Shown here one piece after another: positions 18,246 to 27,401 of a stretch of DNA of 64,000 bases. The position numbers were made by a program, and so were the translations under genes. The stretch spans positions 1-64,000 of IMG/VR virus record IMGVR_UViG_3300030085_002029. The stretch is one strand, 5' to 3'. Origin of the DNA: a virus. The notes under the pieces were generated by a model. That model searched no databases and was not told where the DNA came from. It was given only the letters and a program-made list of their open reading frames with translations. Position 1 is the stretch's first letter. The number at the start of each line of letters is the position of its first letter.

Positions 18246-21200
18246 TTATTTTTCAATTATTGGTGGTAAAAAAGGATCTGGATCTTGAGGTATTGGATCA
18301 GAACTTGGGCCGTCGCTTACTAAATTGTTTAATTCTGTTACAAGACCAGATGTTGACGTTTCCCAATATATATCTATTTTACTTGGTTCTGCTTTTACTT
18401 CCATCGCAGCAAATAAAGTTCTTTCGCCAGTATCTACTGGTTCTAGACCTATCGACTCTCCATTAGGCATACCTAAAACAATCATTGTCGGGTTGTTTGA
18501 AGCTGACCAAATACCTTGAGAGCTAGGATATCCATTAGTTTCTGTTTCATCTACGTCTTGTAATCCCAAATCTAACATTTTACCATAAGCTGCTATAGAT
18601 GCTGTTTTTGTTCCATAATAAAACTGGCTTGCATATTTTTTCTTAATAGGACCTAAAGTAGTTCCTATGCGAGGATATAACAAAGTGTCACTTGTACCAA
18701 ATTGTACTTGTTCAGGAGCTACCTTTTGTAAGTCTGCAGGTACTTTATTTACATTGTCAGATATTAAACTAGTACAGTAGCTATCAAAAGCAAATGGGTT
18801 AAACCCTGCAGTAGCGTTTTTCTTAACTTGCGAGTTGTTGTTTATTGTTGTTACAGATCCTAAGTATAAATTATAATACTCATTTATTAATTGTTTAACT
18901 ACTATTTTATAACTATACCAACCTAGTTTATTTCCTGGACTATGAAATGTAACTAAAGACCCGTCTTTTAAATTTTCATCACTAGTTGATTGATATATAA
19001 TAGCACCGTCTGGATACGTAGCGTCTCCTTCAGCAATGACAGATTGTACAACACCCATTACCTCATCATCGTTTTCGTCAATACCAAAAAATATATCTCC
19101 TATTTCTATGCCAGAATATTTGTCGGCGTTCCCTGTGCCAACTGGTTCAAACGCTTGAGTAGTACCAGTTGATAAATCACTATTAACTTCTCTGGTGTAA
19201 GTTTGAGGAGAAAATATACCTGGATAACCTTCAGCGTCAGTTCTTTCGCTTGGAATAGTGTTTGTAAATAACACCTTGATAGAGTCACCTCTCCAATTAG
19301 CCGGTATCAAATCGCTAGGAGAATCAGGATAAGGGTGGTAAACTGTAGATCCATCATACTCTTCTACTTCTCCATCTTGTCCTTGTTTAAAGTTAGTTAT
19401 AGAAGATAAAATTACATCACTTTGTCTTCCATATCTATCTGACAATACTATTCCTACTTGATAGTTTCTGTTTTGTTTCACGGTGTGATATGGGTAACTT
19501 GTAGCAGGTATAGTAGAAGATTGATTTACCGCTGTATAGTTTTCAGCAATTTTACTATAATCACCTGGCGTATACTTTTCGCTTATTGTTACATTATATT
19601 CTAGTTCTGAAGGTGGTGTATGTTGATTTAATATATTGCCATATATAACTCTATTACCAGTTACAGATTGAGTTTTAGCTCTTACAGGTACTTTATCAAA
19701 CACACGTATTGTTTCTGCTTCAGGCAAAACTCTAAATGGTTTTTTAGACTGATAGTCATACACATATGTTTTAGTGCTATTAGATGTAAAAGATTCGTCA
19801 TCTATAGGTATTGTTTCCAAAACTGATATAGCTAAACTATCTGATTCTCTATATAGTATATCAACTTCTTTAACTTTTAATTTATCAGCAAGTTCATTAC
19901 ATGCATACTCAAAAGGTAGATGAACGTCAACGTTGTTTACAGAATTTTCAAAAGACTTAATAGTTGTAGTACTAGCTATAGATATGTCTTGTTTAGTAAA
20001 CGAATCAGCGTCATTTGGAATAGGTTCTGTCACTACATAACCATTTTGCTTAGGGATAAAAGCGGGCTGTGTAAAGGGTGATATTAAAGAATACTCTCCA
20101 TCATCGAACTTGAATCTATAAGCAAACCTAATAAATTTGTCTTCCATTTGGTTTCTATCGCCAGGCCAAGAACTGTTAAAATTAGGATTAAACCAGCTAA
20201 CCATTAAGAAATCGCCTTCTTCAACGTCATTACCGTCGGCGTTTAACGGTCTATCTAAAGTTACGTTATAGTCGACTATTGCTCCATTTGCGTTTAATGT
20301 TTCTGTAACAGATGTTATTACAGGAGGATTTGATATTTTTTTAGAGTTAGTTAGCTGCATACCACCTAATACCTCATCAGCGCTAAAAGAACCAGAATCA
20401 AAAGAAAGTCCATCAGCCGCTATAGAGTCAGGCGATATATATTGATGTGGATACAAGTATCTATTAAACTGATCTTGACTAGAAGCTGCTACAAAAGTTA
20501 TTTTATTTAAACTATAATCATCACCTGATCCATCATCGTACGGAACAAAAGGACTGTCAGCTACATTTGGCTGAACAGGGAGTTGTTCTATATTTATTTT
20601 TATATAATAACTTTCTCCACCAGGAAGAGTGGCAGGCGCGTACCTTTCTACAATAAAAGCCCTAAACTTAGGATAAGCGTAATATTCATCTCCAGCGTTT
20701 ACATAAGAAGTAACCTCCATACCCACTCTTAACTTGTCTATAGTAGCTTTATTTAAAACCTTGTAATAAGTAGAGATATTAATATCACCGTCACCTGGCC
20801 AACCTGAATCCCACCACTCTAAATTTGTTCCATCAATTTCAACTTCGTTTATCAACAATGGAGCTTGCCATGGGTAATACTTAGCTACAGAAATATGATC
20901 TTCGCTGTAATAATAACTTGGATCTTCAAGCGCTCTTTGCCAGTTTATGACTCTTGGTTGGTTTCTGTCATCAGTCCAAAACATTAAATCTTCTATTAAA
21001 TCTACGCATAATATTTTATGAGTCTTAGAAAAATTTAAAAATCTTCCACTAACAAGAGTTTTAGGTGGGTTGTTTGCTTCTTTATATAATATATAACAAG
21101 TAGCTCCATACGGAGCGGCATTATCTAAATTATTATCTGACTCATCAGTGTAGTCTGTTGCAAAAACATAAACGCCGTTAGTATCAGTGTTTGTGGTGTA

Positions 21201-21407
21201 ACCTATTATTTCTAAATTAGGATTTACTTTTCCAAAGTTAGTTAATAAGTAGTTGCCTAGAACATTTTCTAATGCTCCAACATCATCACCCTCAGATCTA
21301 CTTATATTTACGTTCGTTGCGTCTCTATATTCTCCTGGTTGTAAAAGTCTATCGTCTAAGTCTTTATTCATTTTAGACCTGACGAAATTATTTTTCATTT
21401 GAGCCAT
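18246..21407 (-). CDS. large tail nozzle/stabilisation-type protein (1053 aa)
   Basis: The N-terminus KDLDDRLLQPGEYRDATNV followed by EGDDVGALENVLGN is the beginning typical of phage tail-nozzle or stabilisation proteins. The rest is beta-rich with Tyr-, Asp- and Gly-rich strands. It starts 2 bases after the adaptor-like gene and precedes the 566-residue tail protein. Assigned by N-terminal pattern, size and gene order; no catalytic motifs seen. Confidence 0.65.
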   Translation of the reverse strand: MAQMKNNFVRSKMNKDLDDRLLQPGEYRDATNVNISRSEGDDVGALENVLGNYLLTNFGKVNPNLEIIGYTTNTDTNGVYVFATDYTDESDNNLDNAAPYGATCYILYKEANNPPKTLVSGRFLNFSKTHKILCVDLIEDLMFWTDDRNQPRVINWQRALEDPSYYYSEDHISVAKYYPWQAPLLINEVEIDGTNLEWWDSGWPGDGDINISTYYKVLNKATIDKLRVGMEVTSYVNAGDEYYAYPKFRAFIVERYAPATLPGGESYYIKINIEQLPVQPNVADSPFVPYDDGSGDDYSLNKITFVAASSQDQFNRYLYPHQYISPDSIAADGLSFDSGSFSADEVLGGMQLTNSKKISNPPVITSVTETLNANGAIVDYNVTLDRPLNADGNDVEEGDFLMVSWFNPNFNSSWPGDRNQMEDKFIRFAYRFKFDDGEYSLISPFTQPAFIPKQNGYVVTEPIPNDADSFTKQDISIASTTTIKSFENSVNNVDVHLPFEYACNELADKLKVKEVDILYRESDSLAISVLETIPIDDESFTSNSTKTYVYDYQSKKPFRVLPEAETIRVFDKVPVRAKTQSVTGNRVIYGNILNQHTPPSELEYNVTISEKYTPGDYSKIAENYTAVNQSSTIPATSYPYHTVKQNRNYQVGIVLSDRYGRQSDVILSSITNFKQGQDGEVEEYDGSTVYHPYPDSPSDLIPANWRGDSIKVLFTNTIPSERTDAEGYPGIFSPQTYTREVNSDLSTGTTQAFEPVGTGNADKYSGIEIGDIFFGIDENDDEVMGVVQSVIAEGDATYPDGAIIYQSTSDENLKDGSLVTFHSPGNKLGWYSYKIVVKQLINEYYNLYLGSVTTINNNSQVKKNATAGFNPFAFDSYCTSLISDNVNKVPADLQKVAPEQVQFGTSDTLLYPRIGTTLGPIKKKYASQFYYGTKTASIAAYGKMLDLGLQDVDETETNGYPSSQGIWSASNNPTMIVLGMPNGESIGLEPVDTGERTLFAAMEVKAEPSKIDIYWETSTSGLVTELNNLVSDGPSSDPIPQDPDPFLPPIIEK

Positions 21408-21409
21408 AT

Positions 21410-22540
21410 TTAATTTTTAATCCATTTAGATTTTCCTCTAAAGACTTGTACTATCTCGTCTAGCTTAATGTTTTGTAATCTTATTTTTGCGTTTCTTAAC
21501 TGAGCTGATCTATCTTTTTTAAACCTTTGAACGATGTACTCAGGCACGTTACTTCTTGTTGACAGTATAGAATAAGCTATATGCATATACATGGCTTGTT
21601 CTGCCATCTTAGGTATCTTCATATCTTCATCGTATGCTAAACCATCAGATATATATTCTAGTATAATAAGTTTATTAGCTATATTACTAGAAAAACAAAA
21701 TTTATTTTCTCTTCTATTTATATTAAACCACCCGTTCTTCTGAGCATACTGTGGTTCTAACCCATATCTTCTACCATAATTTAACTTCCACCAATCATAA
21801 CTATAAACAAAAGTAGAGTCATCTTCTAAGTTTCCATTTATATCTTTAATGTTTTCTACTTTCCATCTTTCTTCAGCTAGAGACTGCGCGGCTAACAGGT
21901 TAGCTTCTAAATTATCGTGAGTAGGCACACCTTCGTCATCTTGTAAAGGTAACTCTGTAGGAGACATTGTTAAATTGTTAGTAGGATATATTATTCTTTG
22001 TATACCAGCTTCATCCACCCAAGAAACTTTAACGTAGTTTACATAATCTTGAGGTATAATAACAGATAAACTAGGAGGCACAGTAAGTTCTTGAGACTTT
22101 ATAGATTTAAGTGTATCGTAACTAAATTCTTGTAAACCTCTTTTAGCATGAAAAACAACATCTTGTCGTTTTACCCTAGGTATTAATTTATCAGTTCCAA
22201 CATACGCTACTATAAAGTTGTTTATAACATCAACTAACGATATATATTCATAACTTCCATAGTTATTATGTGTAGCTGGTTGAGATAAACTAACTACAAT
22301 TATGTCGTCTTCAGCTGGTAAAAACTCAAACTGTACAATGTTAGGATATACTAATGTGTAATCATCTTGATTAACCTCAGCTCCGTTTAATGTTACACTA
22401 AAATTAGTATTAGATACCCCAAATACCGTGTCTAGCAAATCAGTATTAAAAGTACATTGAAAAGCACTTTGCATACCATTAGCTACAAAGCTTTGTTGTC
22501 CTGAGTAGTATTGTGCGTTAGTCTCTGTTATTAATCCCAT
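21410..22540 (-). CDS. head-tail adaptor / ring-like protein (376 aa)
   Basis: Beta-rich N-terminal half, then helices including RVKRQDVVFHAKRGLQEF and a C-terminal helical bundle. It sits between another connector-type protein and the nozzle protein, with 2-3 base gaps. This fits an adaptor or ring protein binding below the portal. Assigned by context; no domain named with certainty. Confidence 0.5.
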   Translation of the reverse strand: MGLITETNAQYYSGQQSFVANGMQSAFQCTFNTDLLDTVFGVSNTNFSVTLNGAEVNQDDYTLVYPNIVQFEFLPAEDDIIVVSLSQPATHNNYGSYEYISLVDVINNFIVAYVGTDKLIPRVKRQDVVFHAKRGLQEFSYDTLKSIKSQELTVPPSLSVIIPQDYVNYVKVSWVDEAGIQRIIYPTNNLTMSPTELPLQDDEGVPTHDNLEANLLAAQSLAEERWKVENIKDINGNLEDDSTFVYSYDWWKLNYGRRYGLEPQYAQKNGWFNINRRENKFCFSSNIANKLIILEYISDGLAYDEDMKIPKMAEQAMYMHIAYSILSTRSNVPEYIVQRFKKDRSAQLRNAKIRLQNIKLDEIVQVFRGKSKWIKN

Positions 22541-22543
22541 TTT

Positions 22544-23533
22544 TTATCTTTTTTGATTAGCTTCATTAGCTTGTAATTCTTGACCAGCTGCTTGTATAAT
22601 TTGAGGATCTCTTACTATAACGCCAGCATATTTTAATATCTCTAATATAACTTCAGTTTGAAAATTATCACTTAATTCAAAGTCTTGAGAACCTGTGCTA
22701 GGTATTATAGCGCTTGCTCCAGTGTAAACTTGATCCCAAATGTATTGATCTAAATCGCCTAAACCGTAAGCCCAAACAACATTTTTAGGTTTTCTAATAT
22801 AGTTAAAGGTAACATCATTAACATTTGCGATACCAAAACTAGCAGGGTAAACTTCTAGTTTATCTTGCTGATATGTAGCTATTGGAAAGTTTTTGCTAGG
22901 TTGTAGTATTGGAGATAATACCTGTTGTTTATAACTACGCTTGTCTAATATGCTTATTTCAGGACTAGAAGGTATTAAAGTATAATATACAGATCCTAAT
23001 CTATAAACACCTTGCGTAAGTGCTGTTACTCTAAATGTCGCTGGCTCTAAGCCTGTTTCACTAGCTATTATATCACCTACTTTATACCCTTTACCAGGTG
23101 TGATTAACGTAAAGTTTTCCACATTTCCACCTAAAGTAAAAAGTTCAAGATCACATCCTGATCCTGATCCGGTCACAGGTGTGGTTGTCTGCACACCATC
23201 TAATACATCTATTCCTTCAAATACTAGTTCTAACTCAACGACTCCAGTTGAATCTGGTTGAGTATATATGTTAGGTGGCTCAACAGTGTCAGCTACCTTA
23301 GTTTCTTCAAAAAACTGAATCTCTTCATAAGCGTGATCTACTTTTGATGCAAATTCAGCTTCTAATTTTGGCATTCTTAAATATTGACTATAATCATCGA
23401 ACAGTCTTTCAAATATTTCTAATTGAACTTGAGTTGCTAGTTTGTTAAACTCATCTGGTGTTAAGTATCCTCGCTGCTCTTTGTTAAGTATACTTAATAC
23501 TGTTGTATATACTGTGTTTACGTTTATAGCCAT
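22544..23533 (-). CDS. head-tail connector protein (329 aa)
   Basis: Begins with a helical segment (VYTTVLSILNKEQRGYLT, then EFNKLATQVQLEIFERLF) and ends with VILEILKYAGVIVRDP. The middle (about 70-170) is a Gly/Thr-rich beta insert. The helical frame with a short conserved tail resembles phage tail-completion or ring proteins. It is the first gene after a terminator, so it may be transcribed by read-through or a separate promoter. Confidence 0.5.
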   Translation of the reverse strand: MAINVNTVYTTVLSILNKEQRGYLTPDEFNKLATQVQLEIFERLFDDYSQYLRMPKLEAEFASKVDHAYEEIQFFEETKVADTVEPPNIYTQPDSTGVVELELVFEGIDVLDGVQTTTPVTGSGSGCDLELFTLGGNVENFTLITPGKGYKVGDIIASETGLEPATFRVTALTQGVYRLGSVYYTLIPSSPEISILDKRSYKQQVLSPILQPSKNFPIATYQQDKLEVYPASFGIANVNDVTFNYIRKPKNVVWAYGLGDLDQYIWDQVYTGASAIIPSTGSQDFELSDNFQTEVILEILKYAGVIVRDPQIIQAAGQELQANEANQKR

Positions 23534-23547
23534 ATCTTATTATGTTT

Positions 23548-23574
23548 AAAAAAAAAGGCGGCCGCATAGCCGCC
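23548..23574 (-). terminator. terminator-like hairpin inside the structural block
   Basis: On the minus strand GGCGGC (69-74 side) pairs with GCCGCC around a 6-base loop, followed by nine T (23556-23548). It lies between the 253-residue gene and the connector gene, so it would lower transcription of all tail genes relative to the capsid genes. Confidence 0.8.
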
Positions 23575-23591
23575 TTATTTATTATCACTTG

Positions 23592-24353
23592 TTATTTTAG
23601 TTTTTTCTCTATTGATTTATAAACTTCTAAACCTTCATCAGTTTTAAACCAAGCTGCAAGAGCTGAGTAAGGGTTTTCGTCAAATGGAACAGTCATTAAC
23701 TTTCTTCCATTAGATCCCCATTTAAAAGTTCTTTGATCATCAGCAAGTCTTAATATACCTTGCTCTGTAGCTACAATTCCAAAGTTTCTTATTTGTACAT
23801 TTTCGTCTTGAGCTAACTCAATAAAAAGCTGTGGATTTTTCTTAGCGAAAAGTAAAGTGTCTCTTTTCAATTCTTTGCTACTCATTTTAGTAACTGAAGA
23901 ACCAATTTCTACTCTCATTATAGCTTCCATGAAATCTATGTCCATCTGTAGTGCTGCGTTCATTGCTATAACTTGCATTTCTAAATCTTCAACCACTGTT
24001 GAAGCTACAGCAACTTCATCATGCTCATTAAATATAACACCCTTGTGAGGATGGTGAGCTAAAAATTCTTGTAAATTTCTTTTTTCTTTAGGTACCATTA
24101 AGTGTCCATTCTCAAACACTACGTGTTTTAATGTTACTTGTCCTTGCTGTTCATCGACAAAAATACTTTCTTGATTAGTAGCATACCTTAATTCTCTTTC
24201 ATAGCCTTTTTCTGGATCAAACCAAACTAAAGGGTATCTTCTCGTGTGCTTGCTAGGTATAGTATGTGTTAATGGTGTTTTATTACCTATTAAATAATAA
24301 TTTCTATCTTTATACTCCCATTTAGCTGGAGTTTCTTTTACTTGTTCTTCCAT
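23592..24353 (-). CDS. structural-region hypothetical protein (253 aa)
   Basis: Mixed alpha/beta protein; the N-terminal part has strands around YYLIGNKTPLTHTIPSKH and the C-terminal half is helical. No known family recognised. The gene is bracketed by two terminator-like hairpins, so it may be expressed at a level between capsid and tail genes. Position between the major capsid pair and the connector suggests a virion role. Confidence 0.6.
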   Translation of the reverse strand: MEEQVKETPAKWEYKDRNYYLIGNKTPLTHTIPSKHTRRYPLVWFDPEKGYERELRYATNQESIFVDEQQGQVTLKHVVFENGHLMVPKEKRNLQEFLAHHPHKGVIFNEHDEVAVASTVVEDLEMQVIAMNAALQMDIDFMEAIMRVEIGSSVTKMSSKELKRDTLLFAKKNPQLFIELAQDENVQIRNFGIVATEQGILRLADDQRTFKWGSNGRKLMTVPFDENPYSALAAWFKTDEGLEVYKSIEKKLK

Positions 24354-24373
24354 AATATATAATATAATAATTT

Positions 24374-24400
24374 AAAAAAAGACCCCGCCTAAGCGGGATC
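24374..24400 (-). terminator. terminator-like hairpin after the capsid genes
   Basis: Minus-strand stem GATCCCGC/GCGGGGTC with one mismatch and a 4-base loop, followed by seven T. It stands 15 bases after the stop of the small capsid-linked gene and could set high capsid versus lower downstream expression. Confidence 0.75.
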
Positions 24401-24415
24401 TTGTAATATAAAAGT

Positions 24416-24748
24416 CTACGATTCCGCAGGACCTGATAGTTCAACCGCTTGAAGCACCATATAACCTGGTGTCACGATTATTCCTTCAGCTCCCCCGCCT
24501 ATAGCTATAGCTGCTGTACAATTTGCTAATTGTGCATCCTCTCCAGCTTTTGTTAATACGTTAGCCTTTTTTACTTTAGCGTCGTCACTAGAACCTGCCA
24601 ACTCTTTTATAAAAGGTGGCGTTGTGTAGGTTAAAGCCGCTGCATTACCATTTGCGTATGTTACTACAATAGTACCATCGCCATCTGCTATTGCTTGAAT
24701 CCCATCTAAATCCCAGATGGAACCGTCATTTGCTTGTATGATTGCCAT
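24416..24748 (-). CDS. small Gly/Ala-rich protein next to the capsid gene (110 aa), possible decoration protein
   Basis: Beta-rich, small and rich in Ala, Gly and Thr (DGTIVVTYANGNAAALTYT). It is the only gene between the major capsid gene and the first terminator, so both are made from the same strong transcript. That context fits a capsid decoration or head-fibre protein, but no family is recognised. Confidence 0.55.
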   Translation of the reverse strand: MAIIQANDGSIWDLDGIQAIADGDGTIVVTYANGNAAALTYTTPPFIKELAGSSDDAKVKKANVLTKAGEDAQLANCTAAIAIGGGAEGIIVTPGYMVLQAVELSGPAES

Positions 24749-24775
24749 AATTTCTAAATTTTAAATGTTAATAAA

Positions 24776-26233
24776 TTACGCTCCTCTAAATAACACGAAG
24801 TTATTAGCAGCTTGTGTAACTAAACATCTTTCAGATAAGAAATTAACTCTCATAGCATCAAGATCAGAAGTGTATGCACCACCAACAGAACCAGTGATCC
24901 AAGACTTATATCTTCTGTCTTCAGTTTCAGAAGCTCTATATCTCACATGTAAGAAAGGACGTCTGATGTTAGTTCCTAACATTTGATCATATACTGTAGT
25001 AGTTCCAGCAGGTACTAATACACCATCGATTACTTTGTCCATTCCTCTAGTAGTAGCATCATTTAAGTATTTCCAATCAGTTTTGTAGAAGTCATAAGAA
25101 CCTCTTCTAAAACCTGAAAATCCAAAGTTTAATGCCATTTCAGCTTCGTTATCAAATAAACCATAAGAAGCAGCAGCTGTAGAGTTATAGCCTCCACCAG
25201 CTTGAGCAGCTATCATATCATCAAAATCAAGAGCAGTAGATCTTGATAAGAACAACATGTTTTCTTCAATAGCACCTTGCTTGTCTAGTTGCTTAAGTAT
25301 TTCGTCAAAATCAGCTAACGCACCGTTACCTGGACCTGCAGCACCTGCAAAACCAGAGTATATATTTCCTCTATCTTCGATAGCAGCAAATAAACCTTCA
25401 GTACCTTTAACGTTAACAGCTCCTGAGTCACCATATGCAAAAGTTACTCCAGCATTGTCCATTTTAACACCTTCAACCATAGACATTTCTAAGTAATCGT
25501 CAAATCTTAATCTTGTTTCAGATTCAGATTTTAGATACCATAAATATCCAGATGTTCCATCTTCAGTTGCAACTTCAACCCAACCGATCTGAGCAGTGTC
25601 AGAACCATTGATTTCAAAGTTATCTTTTAAGATAATAGGTGAGTTAGAATACTGAGTAAACTGTGGCTGAATAGTACCAGACATTCCAGTGGAACCTTTA
25701 GCAAATTCAGAACCGTAAACAAATAAGTCAACTGGCCCTTCTTTTATACCAGCTGGTAAGTTAGCGAAAGTAGTTTCATAAAGAGAAACTGTCAACACAT
25801 CTAAATTTGCACCAGTTACGTTTTGAACTAAAGCTTTAGCTTCAGTTAATCCAGTAGCACTATCTGTTATCAAAATAGTTTGACCTATTCTAACAGCACC
25901 GTTTGGATCTGCACCTAGTGTAAGAGTGATTTGAAGCTGTGTTGCTTCACCATCTACCTCTTCAACTTCGTTTTGCTTATAAGCAACGTGTAGTCTATTT
26001 TGTTCAGACCAAACAACTTGATCAGATGTCATTGGCATTTCAGCGCCAACCATTCTCAAGAAGCCAGATAACGTTCTGTTTCCATAACGCTCTACTTCTT
26101 GTTCGTACAATTCAGGAAGATATTGCTGTGCAAAATTTCCTCCTTCCTCGCCGGTAAAATCTAAATAGTTTGTATTTAGAGCTAACCTCTTTGGTTGAGG
26201 TTGAATACCGGGAGTCATATCAATTAATCCCAT
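24776..26233 (-). CDS. major capsid protein (485 aa)
   Basis: 485 residues, beta-rich, with an N-terminal helical arm followed by strands and a helical segment. It follows the portal and a scaffold-like gene, where the HK97-fold capsid gene stands in most tailed phages. Helix FDEILKQLDKQGAIEENMLF and C-terminal FLHVRYRASETED look like spine-helix and P-domain parts, but this fold reading is inference. The leader AAAACTAATAAAA has no Shine-Dalgarno sequence. Confidence 0.75.
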   Translation of the reverse strand: MGLIDMTPGIQPQPKRLALNTNYLDFTGEEGGNFAQQYLPELYEQEVERYGNRTLSGFLRMVGAEMPMTSDQVVWSEQNRLHVAYKQNEVEEVDGEATQLQITLTLGADPNGAVRIGQTILITDSATGLTEAKALVQNVTGANLDVLTVSLYETTFANLPAGIKEGPVDLFVYGSEFAKGSTGMSGTIQPQFTQYSNSPIILKDNFEINGSDTAQIGWVEVATEDGTSGYLWYLKSESETRLRFDDYLEMSMVEGVKMDNAGVTFAYGDSGAVNVKGTEGLFAAIEDRGNIYSGFAGAAGPGNGALADFDEILKQLDKQGAIEENMLFLSRSTALDFDDMIAAQAGGGYNSTAAASYGLFDNEAEMALNFGFSGFRRGSYDFYKTDWKYLNDATTRGMDKVIDGVLVPAGTTTVYDQMLGTNIRRPFLHVRYRASETEDRRYKSWITGSVGGAYTSDLDAMRVNFLSERCLVTQAANNFVLFRGA

Positions 26234-26251
26234 TTTTATTAGTTTTAAGTT

Positions 26252-27379
26252 TTATTTTTTTCTTGTTTTAATCTTCAACTTAGAACTGTCAACGCCTGAT
26301 ACAGCTTTAACTTTAAATCCATTTATAAATATATCTTCATTGTTTTGTGGCCTAGAAGCCGTTTCAATGTTTTTAGATTTATTTACTATGTCTTTAGTTG
26401 CATCTGTTTTACCTTGCTCATAAAAATGTTTGGCTATATCATCTATATTTTGCGCGGCATAAAGAGCTTTGTGATAATTTTTGTAATCAACGTTGTCTTC
26501 TCCGGATAGAAACCTTCCTACCAGACCTTGAAGTTTCCCTTGATTTTTTATTACATTATCAACATTTTTAACGTTATATCTAAAAGTTTTTTCTCCTAAG
26601 TTAAACTCAAAACCTTTGAAATCCTTAGAAAAATATTCTTTAGTTGCCGTTTCAAATTGTTCCATTTTCTCTTTTCTAACGTCTTGTTCTTCGTTGTATC
26701 TATTGAAAAAATCCATAGCTTTTTGTTGCTCTTGACTAATCGAGGGTTTCAACTTGATCTCCTCGTAATATTTAGCTTTTGTTTGTTCCAAAAAGTTTTT
26801 GGCTTTTGCAATTTCTTCTTTGTGAGCAAGTTTCTTTTTTCTTATATCTCGCTCTTCATCCACTTCTTCATCAAATGAAAATCTATCTTCCATAATAAAA
26901 GATATCTCATCATGATCTAAATGTGGTTTAGTACTTTTGTAATACTCTCGCAGTAGTGTATTTTCGTCTACGCTGTCAAAATCAGTATTTAATCTAACGT
27001 AGTCGTTTAAGGTACCACCCGTGTCTTTCATAAAGTCAACTACTTTTTTAAGGTCTGTAGGAAGTTCATAAACAGTTTCTTTAGTTTCAACAACTGGTTC
27101 TTGTTTTTCTTCTTTTACTTTTGGTGTTTCTACAGCTTCAATAGTGACCTCATCTTTTTCTACTGGAGTTTCTTCTGTTGTAGTTTCTTCTTTTTTATCT
27201 ACATTTAATTCCACTATTTCTTTTTCTTCTTGTGGTTTTTCTTCTTTTTTAGCAGATAAATCTACCTTTGATACAGTAGCGTCTTTATTTAGTTTTTTAG
27301 GTCTACCAGGTTTTTTCTTTATTTTAAATTCACCTTGTTCTAACTCGCCTTGAGCATTTTCTTTTATTTCTTCTGACAT
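26252..27379 (-). CDS. scaffold-like, highly charged coiled-coil protein (375 aa)
   Basis: Very rich in Glu and Lys, with a disordered N-terminal third and long coiled coils from about residue 165. Gene order portal - this - capsid and the composition are typical of a phage scaffold. Near residues 22-28 it has KKPGRPKK, an AT-hook-like DNA-binding motif, unusual for a scaffold. No protease motif seen. Confidence 0.65.
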   Translation of the reverse strand: MSEEIKENAQGELEQGEFKIKKKPGRPKKLNKDATVSKVDLSAKKEEKPQEEKEIVELNVDKKEETTTEETPVEKDEVTIEAVETPKVKEEKQEPVVETKETVYELPTDLKKVVDFMKDTGGTLNDYVRLNTDFDSVDENTLLREYYKSTKPHLDHDEISFIMEDRFSFDEEVDEERDIRKKKLAHKEEIAKAKNFLEQTKAKYYEEIKLKPSISQEQQKAMDFFNRYNEEQDVRKEKMEQFETATKEYFSKDFKGFEFNLGEKTFRYNVKNVDNVIKNQGKLQGLVGRFLSGEDNVDYKNYHKALYAAQNIDDIAKHFYEQGKTDATKDIVNKSKNIETASRPQNNEDIFINGFKVKAVSGVDSSKLKIKTRKK

Positions 27380-27401
27380 AATATAATATAATAATTAATA
27401 A

